From positions 3,472,001 through 3,536,000 of the forward strand of contig CANTUV010000002.1 of the NCBI GenBank assembly GCA_947685225.1: 64,000 nt of DNA, in the 5' to 3' direction. The stretch is from Garcia nutans (Eukaryota > Streptophyta > Magnoliopsida > Malpighiales > Euphorbiaceae). The notes beneath the pieces were generated by a model. That model was not told the DNA's origin. It saw nothing but the letters and a program-made list of their open reading frames with translations, and made no database searches. Positions 11,450 through 23,095 of the stretch are shown one piece after another. The position numbers and the translations under genes are program-made. How positions within the stretch are numbered: the stretch's first letter is position 1; each line of letters starts with the position of its first letter.

Positions 11450-11749
11450 AACTCGGGCAGATTGCATGGCAGTGATATACTGCTTCACATGAAGATGAGG
11501 ATTTCCGGTGCCATTGTAGTTTGCAAAGGAGGGCATCTTGAATTTATAAGGGACCTCATCATCTTGTTCAAATAGTTTGTCTATCTCAGACTTCTCTTCG
11601 GTTTTCAATTTCTTCTCAAATTTCTTTTCTAAATCAGCTATCATCTTTTCAAGCTTTTGAACTATCGTAATCCAGGGCTGTGAGCCAGAGAGGATTAATG
11701 AGATGCAAATGTATGCATGTCTGCACAAACAATAGACAAACAAGGACAA
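11450..11749 (-). pseudogene. TE-3 Gag N-terminal fragment
   Basis: The minus-strand sequence includes a charged coiled-coil-like stretch (IVQKLEKMIADLEKKFEKK) and the start of the capsid domain, VPYKFKMPSFANYNGTGNPH and VKQYITAMQSARVT, which then runs into the TE-5 duplication. The true start codon is uncertain; upstream residues (to 11749) probably belong to the leader, because the same nucleotides are non-coding leader in the TE-6 family. It is the upstream half of the Gag at 8456-8882. Confidence 0.82.
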
Positions 11750-12727
11750 ATTAGGACGTTCCTTCCAACCTTATAACATCCACACATGAATGGCGAGTCT
11801 CTTTTCCTAGGTATATGGTTAACCAAAATACCAACATGGGGTACCTTGCTTTCGAATAATTCCCTCCATCTTTTCAACCAATAGTTATATCCTTGAAAAT
11901 GAAAATCAATCCATGATAATTCCCATTAATTAGGTTTTAATCCATTCAACCAACCAAAGTAGCTTTTATGCTATATTGGATTAAAACAAAATTAAGAGGT
12001 TTATCATAGATAGATTTCTCACTTGAAAAAGGTAACTAATGATTCATGCCAAAAACAAGCACATAGTTAATTTATTCTTAGTGTATACTAGGCCTACAAT
12101 AGATTTTTGGTATTTCATAATTGACCTAAATATTTTGCAAGCTCTTTGTAAGAATTTTGTTTTTAAGCCCATTACAAAAAGATTTTTAGAGAAGTGGATT
12201 TTGGGTTTAGTATTTGGGCCATGGGCCAAAGAATTTTTTTGATTTGTTTTTAGAAAAAGTCTTATGTCCAAAGACCATCTTGAAAAATTTTGAAAATAGT
12301 TTTGGTCTTTTTGGATTTTAAGGAAAAATTTATTTTGAGCTTACAATATACTTAGATCATATTAGAAAAAGAACAAACCAAATAAGCCATGATTTAGACT
12401 AAGATAAACTAACCATAGTCAAACAACATGCATTTGGGGTAAAACCTAAGGAAAGTAACTAGGCCAATTACATGAGCTTTAGTCTTTGGGTAGAAAGGCT
12501 TAGGTTCCCATAGAAAGTATATACCAAACGGTACAAGGCTATGAGTGGTTATGCCATGCTCAATCTCCATACCTTGAGTGAAAGTATGGTATCCCTTACA
12601 TAACACAACACGGGTAACACGGGCGTCCTAACTCATGCACACGATGCAAACTAATATGATGCAATGGATAAAATCATTATAAGAAAGAATAGAATAATAT
12701 AGAGACCAATGGAATCAACTTCTCTTA
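11750..12727 (-). other. TE-3 untranslated leader between PBS and gag
   Basis: This stretch of about 1 kb is homologous to the leaders at 22024-23095 (minus) and 25477-26520 (plus), so it is a family-conserved leader. An open frame at 12409-12606 is conserved in all three copies but starts with GTG rather than ATG. I see no other structure in it beyond AT-rich sequence. Confidence 0.8.
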
Positions 12728-12745
12728 TCCCTAATGGAGTTGCCA
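12728..12745 (-). other. TE-3 primer-binding site, tRNA-Arg type
   Basis: The minus-strand sequence TGGCAACTCCATTAGGGA directly follows the LTR end (one spacer base). It is a mutated version of the TGGCGACTCC-ACTGGGG site seen intact at 16434-16450; that site is complementary to the tRNA-Arg 3' end used by Ogre elements. Confidence 0.85.
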
Positions 12746-14492
12746 CTATGAGCGTGGATTTTCGCCCCCACTCCCGGTGGAATGGTTCTTGCGACTTCGG
12801 TACTGTTTAGGCTCGGGGCCTTAGAGAACACGGACCTAAGTCCGGAGAAAATGGAGTTGCCACCCGAACGGGCTGGAAAAAAGAAAGGGGTGGATGACTC
12901 GATTCCTAAGGAATCCCCAACCCCTTAATGGGTTCGGAAAGTTGGGTACGTGTGGGGAAGGTGAGAAATGACCCAGCACCCCCACAACGCCCGATTCATT
13001 GGAACCGACCTTCTTTACAGGCCTTAATATTATAAAATTCTTAAGTATAATAACATTATCCATATTACACATAATAATTAAAAGAAAGCATCATTATATT
13101 AAAATCAAAGCAATGTCCAAACAAAGTAAATAAATGGACACCCATCCAAGGATGGAAACATGTCCTTACATCACATGCCTAAATAGGACACCCACCAAAA
13201 GGTAGAAACATGCCCTTTACATAGGTTCTAAAATAGAAAAGCAAATTAAATTTCATGATGTTTAACTAGTGAGGTACCCATCAAGTGGAAACATACCTCT
13301 TACAACTTTTGGAAACCTAAATTGATTGATAAAAGTAAATAGCCATTCATAATAAATAAATCATTCATCAAAGGTATTTAAATAAAAAGTAAACATCCAT
13401 CCATGATAAATAAAATAAACTAAGTATTGAACTTAAATAAATTAAAGCATATAAAATAAATTAAAACATAATCAAATATAGAATTGAATAAAATAAATAA
13501 AAAGTCCAAATTATAGCTACTATTTCCATTTAAGATTCTTTATCTCATGTGTTAAGGTTTTGGAAATTTCTAAAATTAAGCTACTGTGACTTTTTATGGA
13601 ATTAAAATAAATTAGGGTTTTATGTTTTAAAAGATTGGTAAGACTCTTTGATTAAACAAATTAAGGTTTGACTGATGAAATCATGAAACTAGAGTTTTAA
13701 ATACCTTAAAATACTTTAATTTGTGATTTTTGGTTTATTGAACTTTAAGCTACTATGTAATTTTTGAGTTTTTATGTTTTTTAATGTTTTAAAAGGATTA
13801 GGGTTCATAAAAATTATGGTTTAATGTTTTAAAAGGATTAGGGTTCATTATTTTAGGTTTAAAAGTTGAATTTTGAATTTTAGGGTTTTAGAATTTAGGT
13901 CACGGGTAAAAGATTTGAATTAGGGTTTTAGAAATCAATTTGATAATTTTATGAAGTTTTATGAATTTAAACAAATGGATTGAAGTTTTTATAAGTAGAA
14001 AAGATATTTTTAAGGCTTTTTGAATGAAATAGAACCTACTTTAATATTTTAATAGAAACAAAATTTGATTTTGGTTTTGTTGAAAAATATGTTCAATTAG
14101 AGTTTTAAGATTTTTAAGAAGAAAAGATAACAATTTTACGTCTTTTTAGAAAAGAAGGTCACGTTTTAGTGTTTTAACTTTGAAAAACTAAATTAAAGTT
14201 CTAAGATTTTAACTTTTGAAAAACACAAAAACCCTAGTTTAGCTACTGTGTAAAAAATTAAAATTTAGAATTTCATACCTTCTTTTGTAAGTTGCTCTAA
14301 AAAACAATTCTTCTTGGATGAACTAGCTCCAAAGACAAGCCTTTGAAATCCCCTCCCCCAGTGATGCTGCTATTCCAGAAAAGATTTAAATTCAATTTCT
14401 TCTTTTCCTTCCTTGATTTGGTTTCAAACTTTCCAAACTCCCCTTGGATTTGTTCACTCTCGACCCCCTTTATTTTCAATGCCTTTGGTCCT

Positions 14493-14500
14493 TATTTATA
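14493..14500 (-). promoter_or_regulatory. TE-3 LTR TATA box
   Basis: TATAAATA on the minus strand, in the context CTATAAATAAGGAC. The same box in the same context occurs in all other Ogre-like LTRs of the window (15490, 23655, 44698, 51874), so it is the likely core promoter for genomic RNA. Confidence 0.75.
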
Positions 14501-14614
14501 GTGGTTTAAGGTTATTTATTCCTAATTAATTAAGGCAAGTAATATTAATAAAAAAAGAAATTAAAACCTAATTGGATTAGGTTTCAAAAAAAAAAAGTTT
14601 GCATTGAAAAATTT

Positions 14615-14840
14615 TGCACTGGCAAAAACTGCGGCAGCGGGCCAATTTTGGGCCAGTGGGTGTGTCGCCCGCAGGAATTTCCTGCGGGCGAAATAACTCA
14701 CCCGCAGGAAAATCCTGCGGGAAGTTATTTCACCTGCAGGAATTTCCTGTGGGTGAAGTGCTGGGCCGACGGGCGTGCCGCCCGCAGGAATTTCATGTGG
14801 GTGAAGTGTTGGGTCCACTGCTTTTCGCTGCCGATTTTTT
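14615..14840. repeat. GC-rich hairpin cluster upstream of the TE-3 LTR TATA box
   Basis: It contains a perfect inverted repeat with 12-bp arms and a one-base centre at 14666-14690 (CGCCCGCAGGAA / TTCCTGCGGGCG), another with 9-bp arms at 14701-14721, and two more degenerate copies to about 14800. It stands out sharply from the surrounding AT-rich sequence. Confidence 0.88.
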
Positions 14841-15033
14841 TCCGACTCCGATTTTATTTTTATTTTTATTTTTTAATTTTTATTTGTTTATTTTCTGTTT
14901 TTATTAATAAAAATTAGATACTAAGGTAAAAATTACTTAATTAAAATTATTTTGGACCAATTAGACAACAAAAATTATTTTGGGCTAAATAAAACATATT
15001 AGATCAGATTTGGTCAAAAATTAAGGGTCTACA

Positions 15034-15071
15034 CATTGGGTTGTGTATGCTTACTTAGAGAGGGCTCCTGC
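15034..15071 (+). mobile_element. 38-bp piece of TE-2 between TE-3 and TE-6
   Basis: The 38 bases (cattgggttgtgtatgc...ctcctgc) match the internal sequence at about 27651-27692 of the related TE-6. The next bases of that sequence (ataattacctttgtc) resume at 46436, just after TE-6. This shows that TE-3 and TE-6 are separate insertions only 38 bp apart in TE-2. CCTGC at 15067-15071 is the left duplication of TE-6; cattg at 15034-15038 is the candidate duplication of TE-3. Confidence 0.88.
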
Positions 15072-15269
15072 TGTAGACCCTTAATTTTTTACCAAGTCCG
15101 ATCCAATATATTTTAATTAGTCCAAAATAATTTTTGTGTTGTCCAATATATTTTAATTAGTTCAAAATAATTTTTGTTATCTTAATCAAATAATATTTGA
15201 TTTAGTATCTACTTTTTATTAATGAAAAATAAAAATAATAATAATAAATAATAAAAATAATAAAAAAAG

Positions 15270-15400
15270 GGGGTCGGCTGCGGCGAAATGGCCTGGGGTC
15301 ATTATCTGCAGGCGAAATGGCCCGCAGGCCAATTCACCCCCTGCGGCAGCTTTTTTGCCAGCGCATTTTTTTCGCAGCGAAAATTTTCCGACGCAAATTT
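15270..15400. repeat. GC-rich hairpin cluster in TE-6 5' LTR
   Basis: It is a degenerate version of the LTR hairpin cluster, with ggcgaaatggcccgcaggcc and cgccagcgcattttttt..cgcagcg words, located about 90-220 bp before the TATA box. Confidence 0.75.
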
Positions 15401-15489
15401 TCTGAAACCAAATATAATTAGGTTTCAGTTTCCTTTTCTTAATGAATGATATATTCCATGCATAATTAGAATTAACCATAGAAATCTTC

Positions 15490-15497
15490 TATAAATA
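15490..15497 (+). promoter_or_regulatory. TE-6 5' LTR TATA box
   Basis: TATAAATA in the context CTTCTATAAATAAGGAC, conserved among the Ogre-like LTRs in the window. Confidence 0.72.
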
Positions 15498-16433
15498 AGG
15501 ACTAAAACAATACAAAAAAGGGAGGAGAAAAAAGGGAGAAATATAATCGGATTTAGGAGGAAAAATTGAGACTGAAACTGAGGAGGAAAAGCTTTGAATC
15601 AATCTGACTATTTTTGAGAGAGAAAACAACAATTCAAGCAATTCAAAGGCAGCAAAGCTTGTCTTTGTTTATGTTCATCCAAGAATAAATTTTTGGTGGA
15701 ACCAACAAACGGAGGTATGCATCAATTGTCTAAATTCTATTCTTCACAGTAGCTTAAATCATCCCATTGTTTCTTTTAATTCAAAAATCCTAGAACCTCA
15801 GATCACCTTTTCTAAAGCTTAAAAACCTTAATTCGTTGCTTTGTTTTCCAAAAAGCTTCAAACTATGATTTTTGTTTCTTCAAAATCTAAAAACCCTAAT
15901 TTGCTTTCCAAATTTCAAAATCCTAAATTGAGTTCTGTTTCTTTCCAAAAGCCCTAAAAACATCTTTTCTGTTTCTATAAACTTTAAATTGTTTGGTTTA
16001 TTTTCATAAAGTTTCATAAAATTATCAATTGATTTTCAAATCCTAAAAACCTAATGCATACCCTGAAACCCTAATTCAAAAATTCTAAAACCCTAATTCA
16101 ATTCCAAAACTCAAAACAGTGAACCCTAACTCCCTTAAAACTTAAACCCTAAAGTTTTCTAAACCCTAATCTTAATTCTAGTTACTCACGGCAAATCTTA
16201 AATGCCAGATATAACATTTATGCCAGATATAACATTTAGTTAAATTCCAGATTGGATTGAATTTAGGTACTTGGACCCAAGATTAATTTGATTTGGGTAC
16301 TTGGACCCGAGATTTTAGTTATTCCACAAGAGAGATTTTAATTATTCCAAAATATATTTTAAAATATATTGGACCAGACTGGGTCAAAAATTAAGGTTTT
16401 TAGCAAGCTTGCTAAAAATTATTCCACCGTGTT

Positions 16434-16450
16434 CCCCAGTGGAGTCGCCA
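16434..16450 (-). other. Primer-binding site, tRNA-Arg type, in TE-7
   Basis: The minus strand reads TGGCGACTCCACTGGGG, the best-preserved copy of the tRNA-Arg site in the window, one base after an LTR end. Downstream of it, instead of a leader, comes a short palindrome (agcaagcttgct) and an LTR-start fragment. Confidence 0.8.
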
Positions 16451-16451
16451 C

Positions 16452-17376
16452 TATGAGCGGGGATTTTTTCCCCCACTCCTGGTGGAATGGTTCTTGCGAC
16501 TTCGGCACCATTTAGGCTTGGGACTTTAGAGAACACGAACCTAAGTCCAAAAAAAAATGGAGTCGCCACCTGGACGATCCGAAAAAAAGAAAGGGGTGGA
16601 TGACTCGATTAATAAGGAATCCCCAACCCTCTAATGGGTTCAAAAAATTGGGTACATGTGGGGAAGGTGAGAAATGGCCCAGCACCCCCATAACGCCCAG
16701 TTCATCGGAACTGGCCTCCTTTACAGGTCTTAATATTATAAAATTCTTAAATATAACAATATTATCCATATTACACACAATAATTAAAATAAAGCATCGA
16801 TATATTGAAAAATAATGTCTAAACAAAACAAATAAATGGACACCCATCCGAGGATGGAAACATGTCCTTACATCCCATGCCTAAATAGGACACCCACCGA
16901 AAGGTAGAAACATGTCCTTTACATTGGTTCTAAAATAGAAAAGCAATTTAAATTACATGATATTTAACTAATGAGGTACCCATCAAGTGGAAACATACCT
17001 CTTACAACATTTGGAAATCAAAATAAATCAATAAAGTAAATAATCATTTATCATAAATAAATCATTCATCAAAGATATTAAACATCAATAGAAAGTAAAC
17101 ATCCATCCATGATAAACTAAATAAATCAAGCATTGAACTTAAATAAATTAAAGCATATAAAATAAATCAAAGCATAGTCAAATGTAAAATTGAATAAAGC
17201 AAGTAAAGATTCAAATTAGGGCTACTGTTTCTATTTAAGATTCTTTATTTCATGTGTTTAGGGTTTTGGAATTTATGGAATTAGGCTACTGTGTTTTTAA
17301 GAGAATTAAAATAAATTAAAGTTTTATGATTCAAGAAGTTGGTAAAATTCTTTGATTAACCAAATTAGGGTTTGTG
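16452..17376 (-). repeat. Partial Ogre-like LTR (3' half), minus strand, in TE-7
   Basis: It matches the U5-side half of the TE-6 LTR in reverse and ends at CTCATA beside the PBS. It is truncated at its other end (17376), where it joins TE-6-type interior through ATCACA microhomology. Confidence 0.85.
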
Positions 17377-19454
17377 ATATGCTCATGTATGCATGATATG
17401 CATGAATAATACTTACAGTAGTTCCATCAACTCACAGACCTAGGTGATCAGAAGAAGTGTTCTCATTGGTTCCTTTTTGACGCTCGTTTAAGTCTTGCAT
17501 TGGAATGATCGAAAGCTTTTGCATTTGTGGCTTTTATCTTTAAGATGTTGAAAACATGAGTAGTGGATATTCCAAGTTGCAGAGTTAGGGATACATCCTT
17601 TTTAAACTATGTTTCAGCATGTCAGTTGATAGCTTCTTCATGACCTTGCCAATAATCATTTTCTTTGCCCAATGTGTCCTTTGGAGGTTCAACATACTTC
17701 CCTTAACTTAAAGGCAAAACATATTTTTTATTTAAATTAAATGTTGGCTTTGCCAAATCAATGTCAATATACCTCAGGACTTGATTTTCCAAATTAACAT
17801 ATCTATGACATGACAATCCTAGTTACCATACTAAACTCGGGAATCATTTCTATTTAAGCAAGAATTATTGCACTTCAGATAGGCATATACACATTACTTG
17901 GCCAAAGGTCTCATTGAGTCTAAATACTGTCTATCTCATATGCATGCTTATCCAAACTATCTCCACTAATAGACTCTACCTACCAAGAGAGATCAACAGG
18001 TCTTTGATAGGCTTGAAATGGGGTATATAAGAGACATGCGTTTAAGTGAAGGCCATTTTGAGATAGGAGCTGATGTGACACAATGGACAAACCCTCACAC
18101 TACAAATTTCTTGTTGGAACTTTAGACAGTTGGGAGCAATCTTGCTAGACTCCAAATTCCTTCTATCTTCTTGGCATTAATTTGGATCTTGATTGGGATA
18201 GTCTTTGCCCTTGCATAAAGTCTAGTTCCCAAATTCGTTTCTTTTCTTCTCCCTTTTCTTTCTTTTTCTTTTTCTTACTCTTATCTTTCTTTAAGCATTT
18301 TATCATTTTATCCTTCTTCCTTGTAGGACTGTCAAGTACAGAACTTTCAAGAACTGAATGGTCTTTCTTCTTTTTCTTTGATTTTGATTGAATCTTTGGT
18401 TGGGTTGAACCAATTCAAGTCAATCCGTCCTTATAAACCAAATGGAAGCCTTTTGTTGTCTTAGGTAAAAGAGAACTCAGTTGGCTTTTTGAACCACCTT
18501 TTTAGGTTTTATCTTTCTTCCTTTTTTTTTCTTTTTGTTTTCTTTTGTTTTCTTCTTCTTTTTTTTCTCTTCTCTTCTTTTTTTTTGATTTGGTTCTAAC
18601 TCTAAGAGAGTTGTCTTGTTTGTACTAACTTGGGCTTCCAATAATGGACGAGTGGAGTAACATAAATCTTCTTTAACAGGGATAAAATCATTTGTTACTC
18701 TGATGTTGTCTTGATATATTGGAGATACTAGGTGAACTCCAACTACCCTTATGGTTTTGAGAACATGAACTATCCTTATGATCTTGACAACTTCAACTAT
18801 CTTTATGGTCTTGAGAACTTCAACTATCCTCATAATCTTGACTAATCATTGCTTTCTTTGATCTTCTTATCTCTCCACCTTAGTGATCATAAGACTTGTC
18901 GAAAGTATCACAACAGCTCAGGATAGGTTATTGGGGTTTGTAAACCAATGAAAAGAAAGCTAAAATTTTATGAAGGCTCAAAGGGACAACTAGGGATTGA
19001 TATTTGATTGGGTGGATACTAGTTGTTGGCTCGTCAAACAATGCCTAGATCATCTCTCCCTTAAATAAGCAGAGTTCAATTTCGCCTCAAAAGTTTGTCA
19101 AAGCATGTTCTAAAACTGACTAGGACCTAGACAAAGGTAATTATGCAGGAGCCCTCTCTAAGCATACACAACACAATGCTATAGAGCAATTCCCTCACCT
19201 AGTAAAGTCATTCAAGTCATGATGCCTAGACACATTAATTTATGAATTATCAAGCTAGATTCCTCATTGGTTGAGCACCAAAATGAACAAAGACCAACAA
19301 AAATTTTGATGAAAGTAATTTATTCAAACAAACATAATTTGAAAAATAAGATTGTTCCAATTAAATATTAAAGAAAGCAAAATTGAAAAGCAACATTCAA
19401 GCTAAGGAAAGTTCATTGAGTTGGAGTCGAAGATGCTTCATTTATTTAGACATC
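17377..19454 (-). other. TE-6-type non-coding interior in TE-7
   Basis: This is the reverse complement of the interior at 27371-28526 and 35916-36640 (also 46436-47830), shown here without the TE-9 interruption. It contains pyrimidine tracts at 18238-18280 and 18490-18590 and a minisatellite of about 27 bp (around 18750-18835) that on the minus strand gives a fortuitous Ile/Val/Lys-rich frame (18477-18833). I see no polymerase motif in any frame. Confidence 0.78.
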
Positions 19455-20249
19455 TCATGGGCAAGGATTTTTTCCATCATCAAGGATCATTGCTTCATCA
19501 TCCACAGTTAGTCCAAGCTTGCTTAGTAGCATATCATCTTTAGCAGCTTCTCTATCCATATCATGACAAGGTGACAAGATAAAACTCTTCATGAAGGTTG
19601 TAAGCGATGATGCCCTTCCAAATTTAGGCTGAGGATTATTCTTAGTGTTGGGCTTATCAGGCTCAGGCAGCTTTCCACTGTCAATCAAATCTTGGATTTC
19701 ATGCCTTAATCAAACACATTTATCTGTCTCATGCCCTTGTATTTGATGGAATTAACAGAAGACCTTGGCATCAAAATTTGACGGTAGAGGCTTATGTAGA
19801 GGCCGAGGTGCCAATGGTTGTAGCAAATCCATTTTCATTAGATTTTCTAACATCTTTGACAAAGGCTCCTTTAAGTCTGAAAATTTACGCTTCTTTGTTG
19901 GCTTAGTTGTTGCATCTTTCTCAACACCTCCTCTTTCCCTTTGACTTTTCCCACTAGGGTGATAGCCGCTCTTATTGCTCAACTTAGATAGCACATGGTT
20001 CGGTTGGTCTTGTAGAATAGGGATTGATCTCTCATTTTTCATTCAATTTCTATCAGTAGACATGTTCCGTGTTAATGCTGCCTTTTCCTTCTTTCTTATG
20101 TCAATGGGAGATGCCTTATTAGCATTGTTGATGATCTCCAGAATTTCAATCAACTGGGTCTTCATAATTTCAACCAATTGGTCTTGTAGTTCGGCCATCC
20201 TAGCTTTGACAACTTCATCAACTATGTCCCTTAGCTGGTTTGTATCCAT
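19455..20249 (-). pseudogene. Mini-Gag pseudogene in TE-7
   Basis: It is colinear with the intact mini-Gag at 26588-27370. The frame begins MDTNQLRDIVDEVVKARM and ends LTVDDEAMILDDGKNPCP. Three stops break it: TGA at 20043-20045, TAA at 19752-19754 and TGA at 19710-19712. At all three the intact copy has CGA, CAA and CGA, so each is a C-to-T change on the coding strand. The zinc-binding motif region (VFC..FHQ.QGHE.DKC) contains two of the stops. Confidence 0.9.
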
Positions 20250-20298
20250 CCTTGAAATGTTATAGGTGGTGTCGTTGTATGCTCTTGAATTATCGTAC

Positions 20299-20303
20299 TC
20301 TAG
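20299..20303. repeat. Target-site duplication TCTAG, left copy, of TE-8
   Basis: TCTAG also occurs at 22019-22023. The empty site is visible in the related sequence at about 26534-26540 (gacctagagtacg), which contains one copy. Confidence 0.95.
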
Positions 20304-22018
20304 TGTTGCGCTCAAATTAACTCTACCACAAAGCGTCACTCGCAAGTATACAAGGTAGCTGTAGCAAAGGTGATCGCCCCAAGGTCGTCTCACAAGGAAG
20401 CTAAAATGGCTAATTGATTATCAGATTAAAAGTAACAAGTAATGAATAAATTTAAATTGCTAACTAATGAAAAAGTTTAATTGAAGTTTAAAACAATAAA
20501 AGTAAACAAGAGCTGATGTTTTGATTCACTTGATAAAAGGGTCTAGGGTTTGCACTTCTCTACTACTGATATGTATGAACGGTTATTCCTCTTAACTAAT
20601 TTAATTTCAAAGATTAAATCTCAAACAACTCAATTAATCAAGTCAAGGAAATAAGCTCTCGCATTCAAACCTCTTTCAACTAATCTTGTTATAATTGAAA
20701 TAATCTTTTTAATAGGTTATATTTCTAATTCACCTAAGTCCTTAATTGAATTGTTTCAGCTTTAGACTTCAACTCTCAATCCATCATCTAACACCTAAAT
20801 CACACAATTGGTGGCCAATCAATTATATGTTAACAATATTTCATTCAATCAAGGCTAAAGAAATTGTTAGCTAAGAGAATAACCAATTCATACAATCATA
20901 GCAGATCCATACAAACCCTAGACTAGATCAAATTAGTTCATAATGCAATCAAACATATTCATCTCATTAATGTTCAAAGAAATCAAAATAGACATGATAA
21001 TATCCATTCAATGAAAATAAAGAGAATAAGTTCAAGAACAAAACCAAGTTACAACTCCTTGAAGCTTCTGAAGAATCTCTTGTTCAAATCTTGCAAGAAG
21101 GATATAACAATGGCATGAACAATATAATCTAGCTAGTTTTAATCCAAAATGAAATCAAAATCAAGAAAACAAAATGTTAAAACCCTAGCTCCTCTCTCTC
21201 TGACGGCTCCAAACTCAGCTCAAAATCGTCAACAGTCCTTAAACCCTAGCTCTCCTTTCCTTTTATACGAATGTCCGCTTTAAAAAATTCGATGCGTGTT
21301 TAGATCATGAGGGACACGGCCAAGTCAGAAGTGACTTGGCCGTGTGAGTGTTCTTTGGAGGGACACGGCCAGGTGACTTGGCCATGTCCCTTGCCTGTGT
21401 CCATCACTGCTTGCCTCTCTTCTATTTCTTCTTTGTTGAGTGACACGGCCAAGTCAGAGGTGACTTGGTCGTGTTGCACCATTTTTGAGGGACACGGCCA
21501 CAAGACTTGGCCGTGTCCCTTGCTTGTGTTTGCCTCTGTGAGCTTTAGTCTTCTTTGCCTTTGGAATTGGTAAGACACGGCCAAGTCAGAGTGACTTGGC
21601 CGTGTTGGAGTATTTTTGGAGGGACACGGCCACTGACTTGGCCGTGTCCCTTGCATGTGTCTGCTTCTGTGAGTTGCTTTCTTCTTTAATTTGATATGGG
21701 ACACGGCCAGTGACTTGGCCGTGTCCTCTGCCAGTGTCAGCCACTGCCACTTTCTCCTTCAAATTTGCTTCCTTGCCTTTTTAACCTAACACAAAACTCA
21801 AAACAAATCTAAACAAGAAGTCAATAGACAATAACCAACACAACATAAACACAATACTAAAGACTACATCAAAAACGACATAAACATTGAAATAAACTAA
21901 AACTACCAAAATTAATGAAAACACCAAACAAACCGATTAAAACTAACAAAATACCTAAATAAAACAATAATTATCATAATAAATAAGACACAAAACTATA
22001 ACAAAAACTAATAAAACA
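20304..22018 (-). mobile_element. TE-8: Athila-like solo LTR (1.7 kb)
   Basis: It is homologous along its full length to the TE-4 LTR (2492-4195), in the same minus orientation, with termini TGTTTTATTAG and GAGCGCAACA on the minus strand. TCTAG duplications flank it and no internal sequence is present, so it is a solo LTR formed by recombination after insertion into the TE-7 leader. It has a palindrome array at 21310-21730. The frame at 21300-21704 is a by-product of that array, not a gene. Confidence 0.95.
21310..21730. repeat. ACACGGCCAAGTC/GACTTGGCCGTGT palindrome array in TE-8
   Basis: Four paired motifs such as ACACGGCCAAGTCAGA..TGACTTGGCCGTGT repeat about every 60-140 bp. It is orthologous in position to the TE-4 array at 3509-3905 but differs in the number and spacing of units. 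Confidence 0.88.
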
Positions 22019-22023
22019 TCTAG

Positions 22024-23095
22024 GTCTGTGAGCCAGAGAGGATCAAGGATATGAGATGCAAATGTATGTATGCACGTATGCACAAGCAATAAACAAATAA
22101 GGATAAATAGGACATTCCTTCCAACCTTATAACATCCACACACGAATGGCAAGTCTCTTTTCCTAGGTATATGGTTAACAAAATACCAACATGGGGTATC
22201 TTGTTTTCGAATAGATCCCTCAGACATTTCAACCAATAGTTATATTTTCGAAAATGGAAATCCATTCATAGTAATTCCGATTAATTTGGTTTTAATCCAT
22301 TCAACTAACTATAGTAGCTTTTATGCTATATTGGATTAAAACTAAATTAAGAGGTTTAATATAGATAGATTTCTTACTCGAAAAAGGTAACTAATGATTC
22401 ATGCCAAAAACAAGCCCATGATTAATTATTCTTAGTATAAACTAGGCTCACAATTATTTTTGGTATTTCATAATTGACCTAAATAATTTGTAAGCTCTTT
22501 GTAGAAAGATTGGATAAAAACAATTTTATTTCTAAGCCCATTGTAAAAAGATTTTAGAAAAATCATATTTCAGGCTTAGTATTTGGGCCATGAGCAAAAG
22601 AATTTTTGATTTATTTTTAGAAAAGTTTTATATCCAAAAGCCATTTTAAAAAGTTTTGAAAGTAGCTTTGGTCTTTTGAACTTTAAAGAAAAATTTATTT
22701 TGAACTTACAATATACTTAGGTCATATTAGAAAAAGAACAAACCAAATAAGCCATGATTTAAGCCAAGATAAATTAACCATAGTCAAACAACATGCATTT
22801 GGGGTAAAACCTAAGGAAAGCAACTAGGTCAATTACATGAGCTTTAGTCTTTGGGTAAAAAAGCTTAGGTTTCCATAGCAAGTATATACCAAATGGTACG
22901 AGGATATGAGTGGTTATGCCGTGCTCAATCTCCATACCTTGAGTGAAAGTATGGTATCCCTTACATAACACAACACAGGTAACACGGGTGCCCTAACTCA
23001 CGCACACAATGCAATCTAATATGATGCAATGGATAATATCATTATAAGAAAGAATAGAATAATATAAAGACCAACGGAATCAACTTCTCTTATCC
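22024..23095 (-). other. TE-6-type leader in TE-7
   Basis: It is the reverse counterpart of 25477-26520, ending at 23095 within the PBS-proximal word tcttatccc, where it is fused to late interior sequence. It carries the conserved GTG-started open frame at 22774-22971, also seen at 12409 and 25600. Confidence 0.8.

Larger units (their letters stand above)
4196..15033 (-). mobile_element. TE-3: Tat-lineage (Ogre-like) retrotransposon, 5' LTR to start of integrase
   Basis: On the minus strand the order is LTR (15033 to 12747), tRNA-Arg-type PBS, a leader of about 1 kb, gag, protease with a G-patch-like segment, reverse transcriptase, degenerate RNase H, a second intact-looking RNase H (aRNH), and the first residues of integrase. 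At 4195 it is cut by TE-4. Gag is split by solo LTR TE-5. The dual RNase H arrangement and tRNA-Arg PBS are hallmarks of the Tat/Ogre lineage. The outer LTR end at 15033 abuts a 38-bp piece of TE-2 (candidate duplication cattg), so TE-3 is inserted in TE-2. A handful of stops and frameshifts disable it. Confidence 0.9.
12747..15033 (-). repeat. TE-3 5' LTR, Ogre-like (2.29 kb)
   Basis: On the minus strand it starts TGTAGACCCTTAATTTTTGACC and ends CGCTCATA. The U5-side kilobase, including the block at 12760-13240, matches the LTRs of TE-2 and TE-6 closely; the middle is rich in aaaccctaa-type words. A GC-rich hairpin cluster (14615-14840) precedes a TATA box (14493-14500). It contains no protein gene. 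Confidence 0.9.
15072..16174 (+). repeat. TE-6 5' LTR, left portion
   Basis: It starts TGTAGACCCTTAATTTTTTACC after CCTGC and is colinear with 44209 to about 45385 of the 3' LTR. Around 16174 (after aaaccctaatctt) homology stops and the inverted block TE-7 begins, so the U5 half is missing here. It includes a hairpin cluster (15270-15400) and a TATA box (15490). Confidence 0.85.

Noticed and set aside
12409..12606. Conserved 65-residue open frame in the Ogre-type leader (also 22774-22971 and 25600-25791), a possible extra ORF upstream of gag
   Set aside because: All three begin with GTG or another non-ATG codon, similarity is equally high at the nucleotide level, and substitutions include many non-synonymous ones. 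It may simply be conserved leader sequence.
15034..15071. Considered as a unique host-genomic island between elements
   Set aside because: It matches the interior of the TE-6 family at about 27651-27692 and continues at 46436, so it is transposon sequence.
18477..18833. Minus-strand frame with IVEVLKTI repeats and a Lys-rich tail (also 27995-28237)
   Set aside because: It is produced by a minisatellite of about 27 bp followed by a pyrimidine tract, and is not conserved as a protein in TE-2 (46745-47030).
21300..21704. Open frames through the ACACGGCC arrays (also 3397-3966, 28632-29561, 33957-34799, 38120-38583, 42624-43053)
   Set aside because: They arise on both strands wherever the palindromes repeat and change frame between copies; typical repeat-derived frames without start context.
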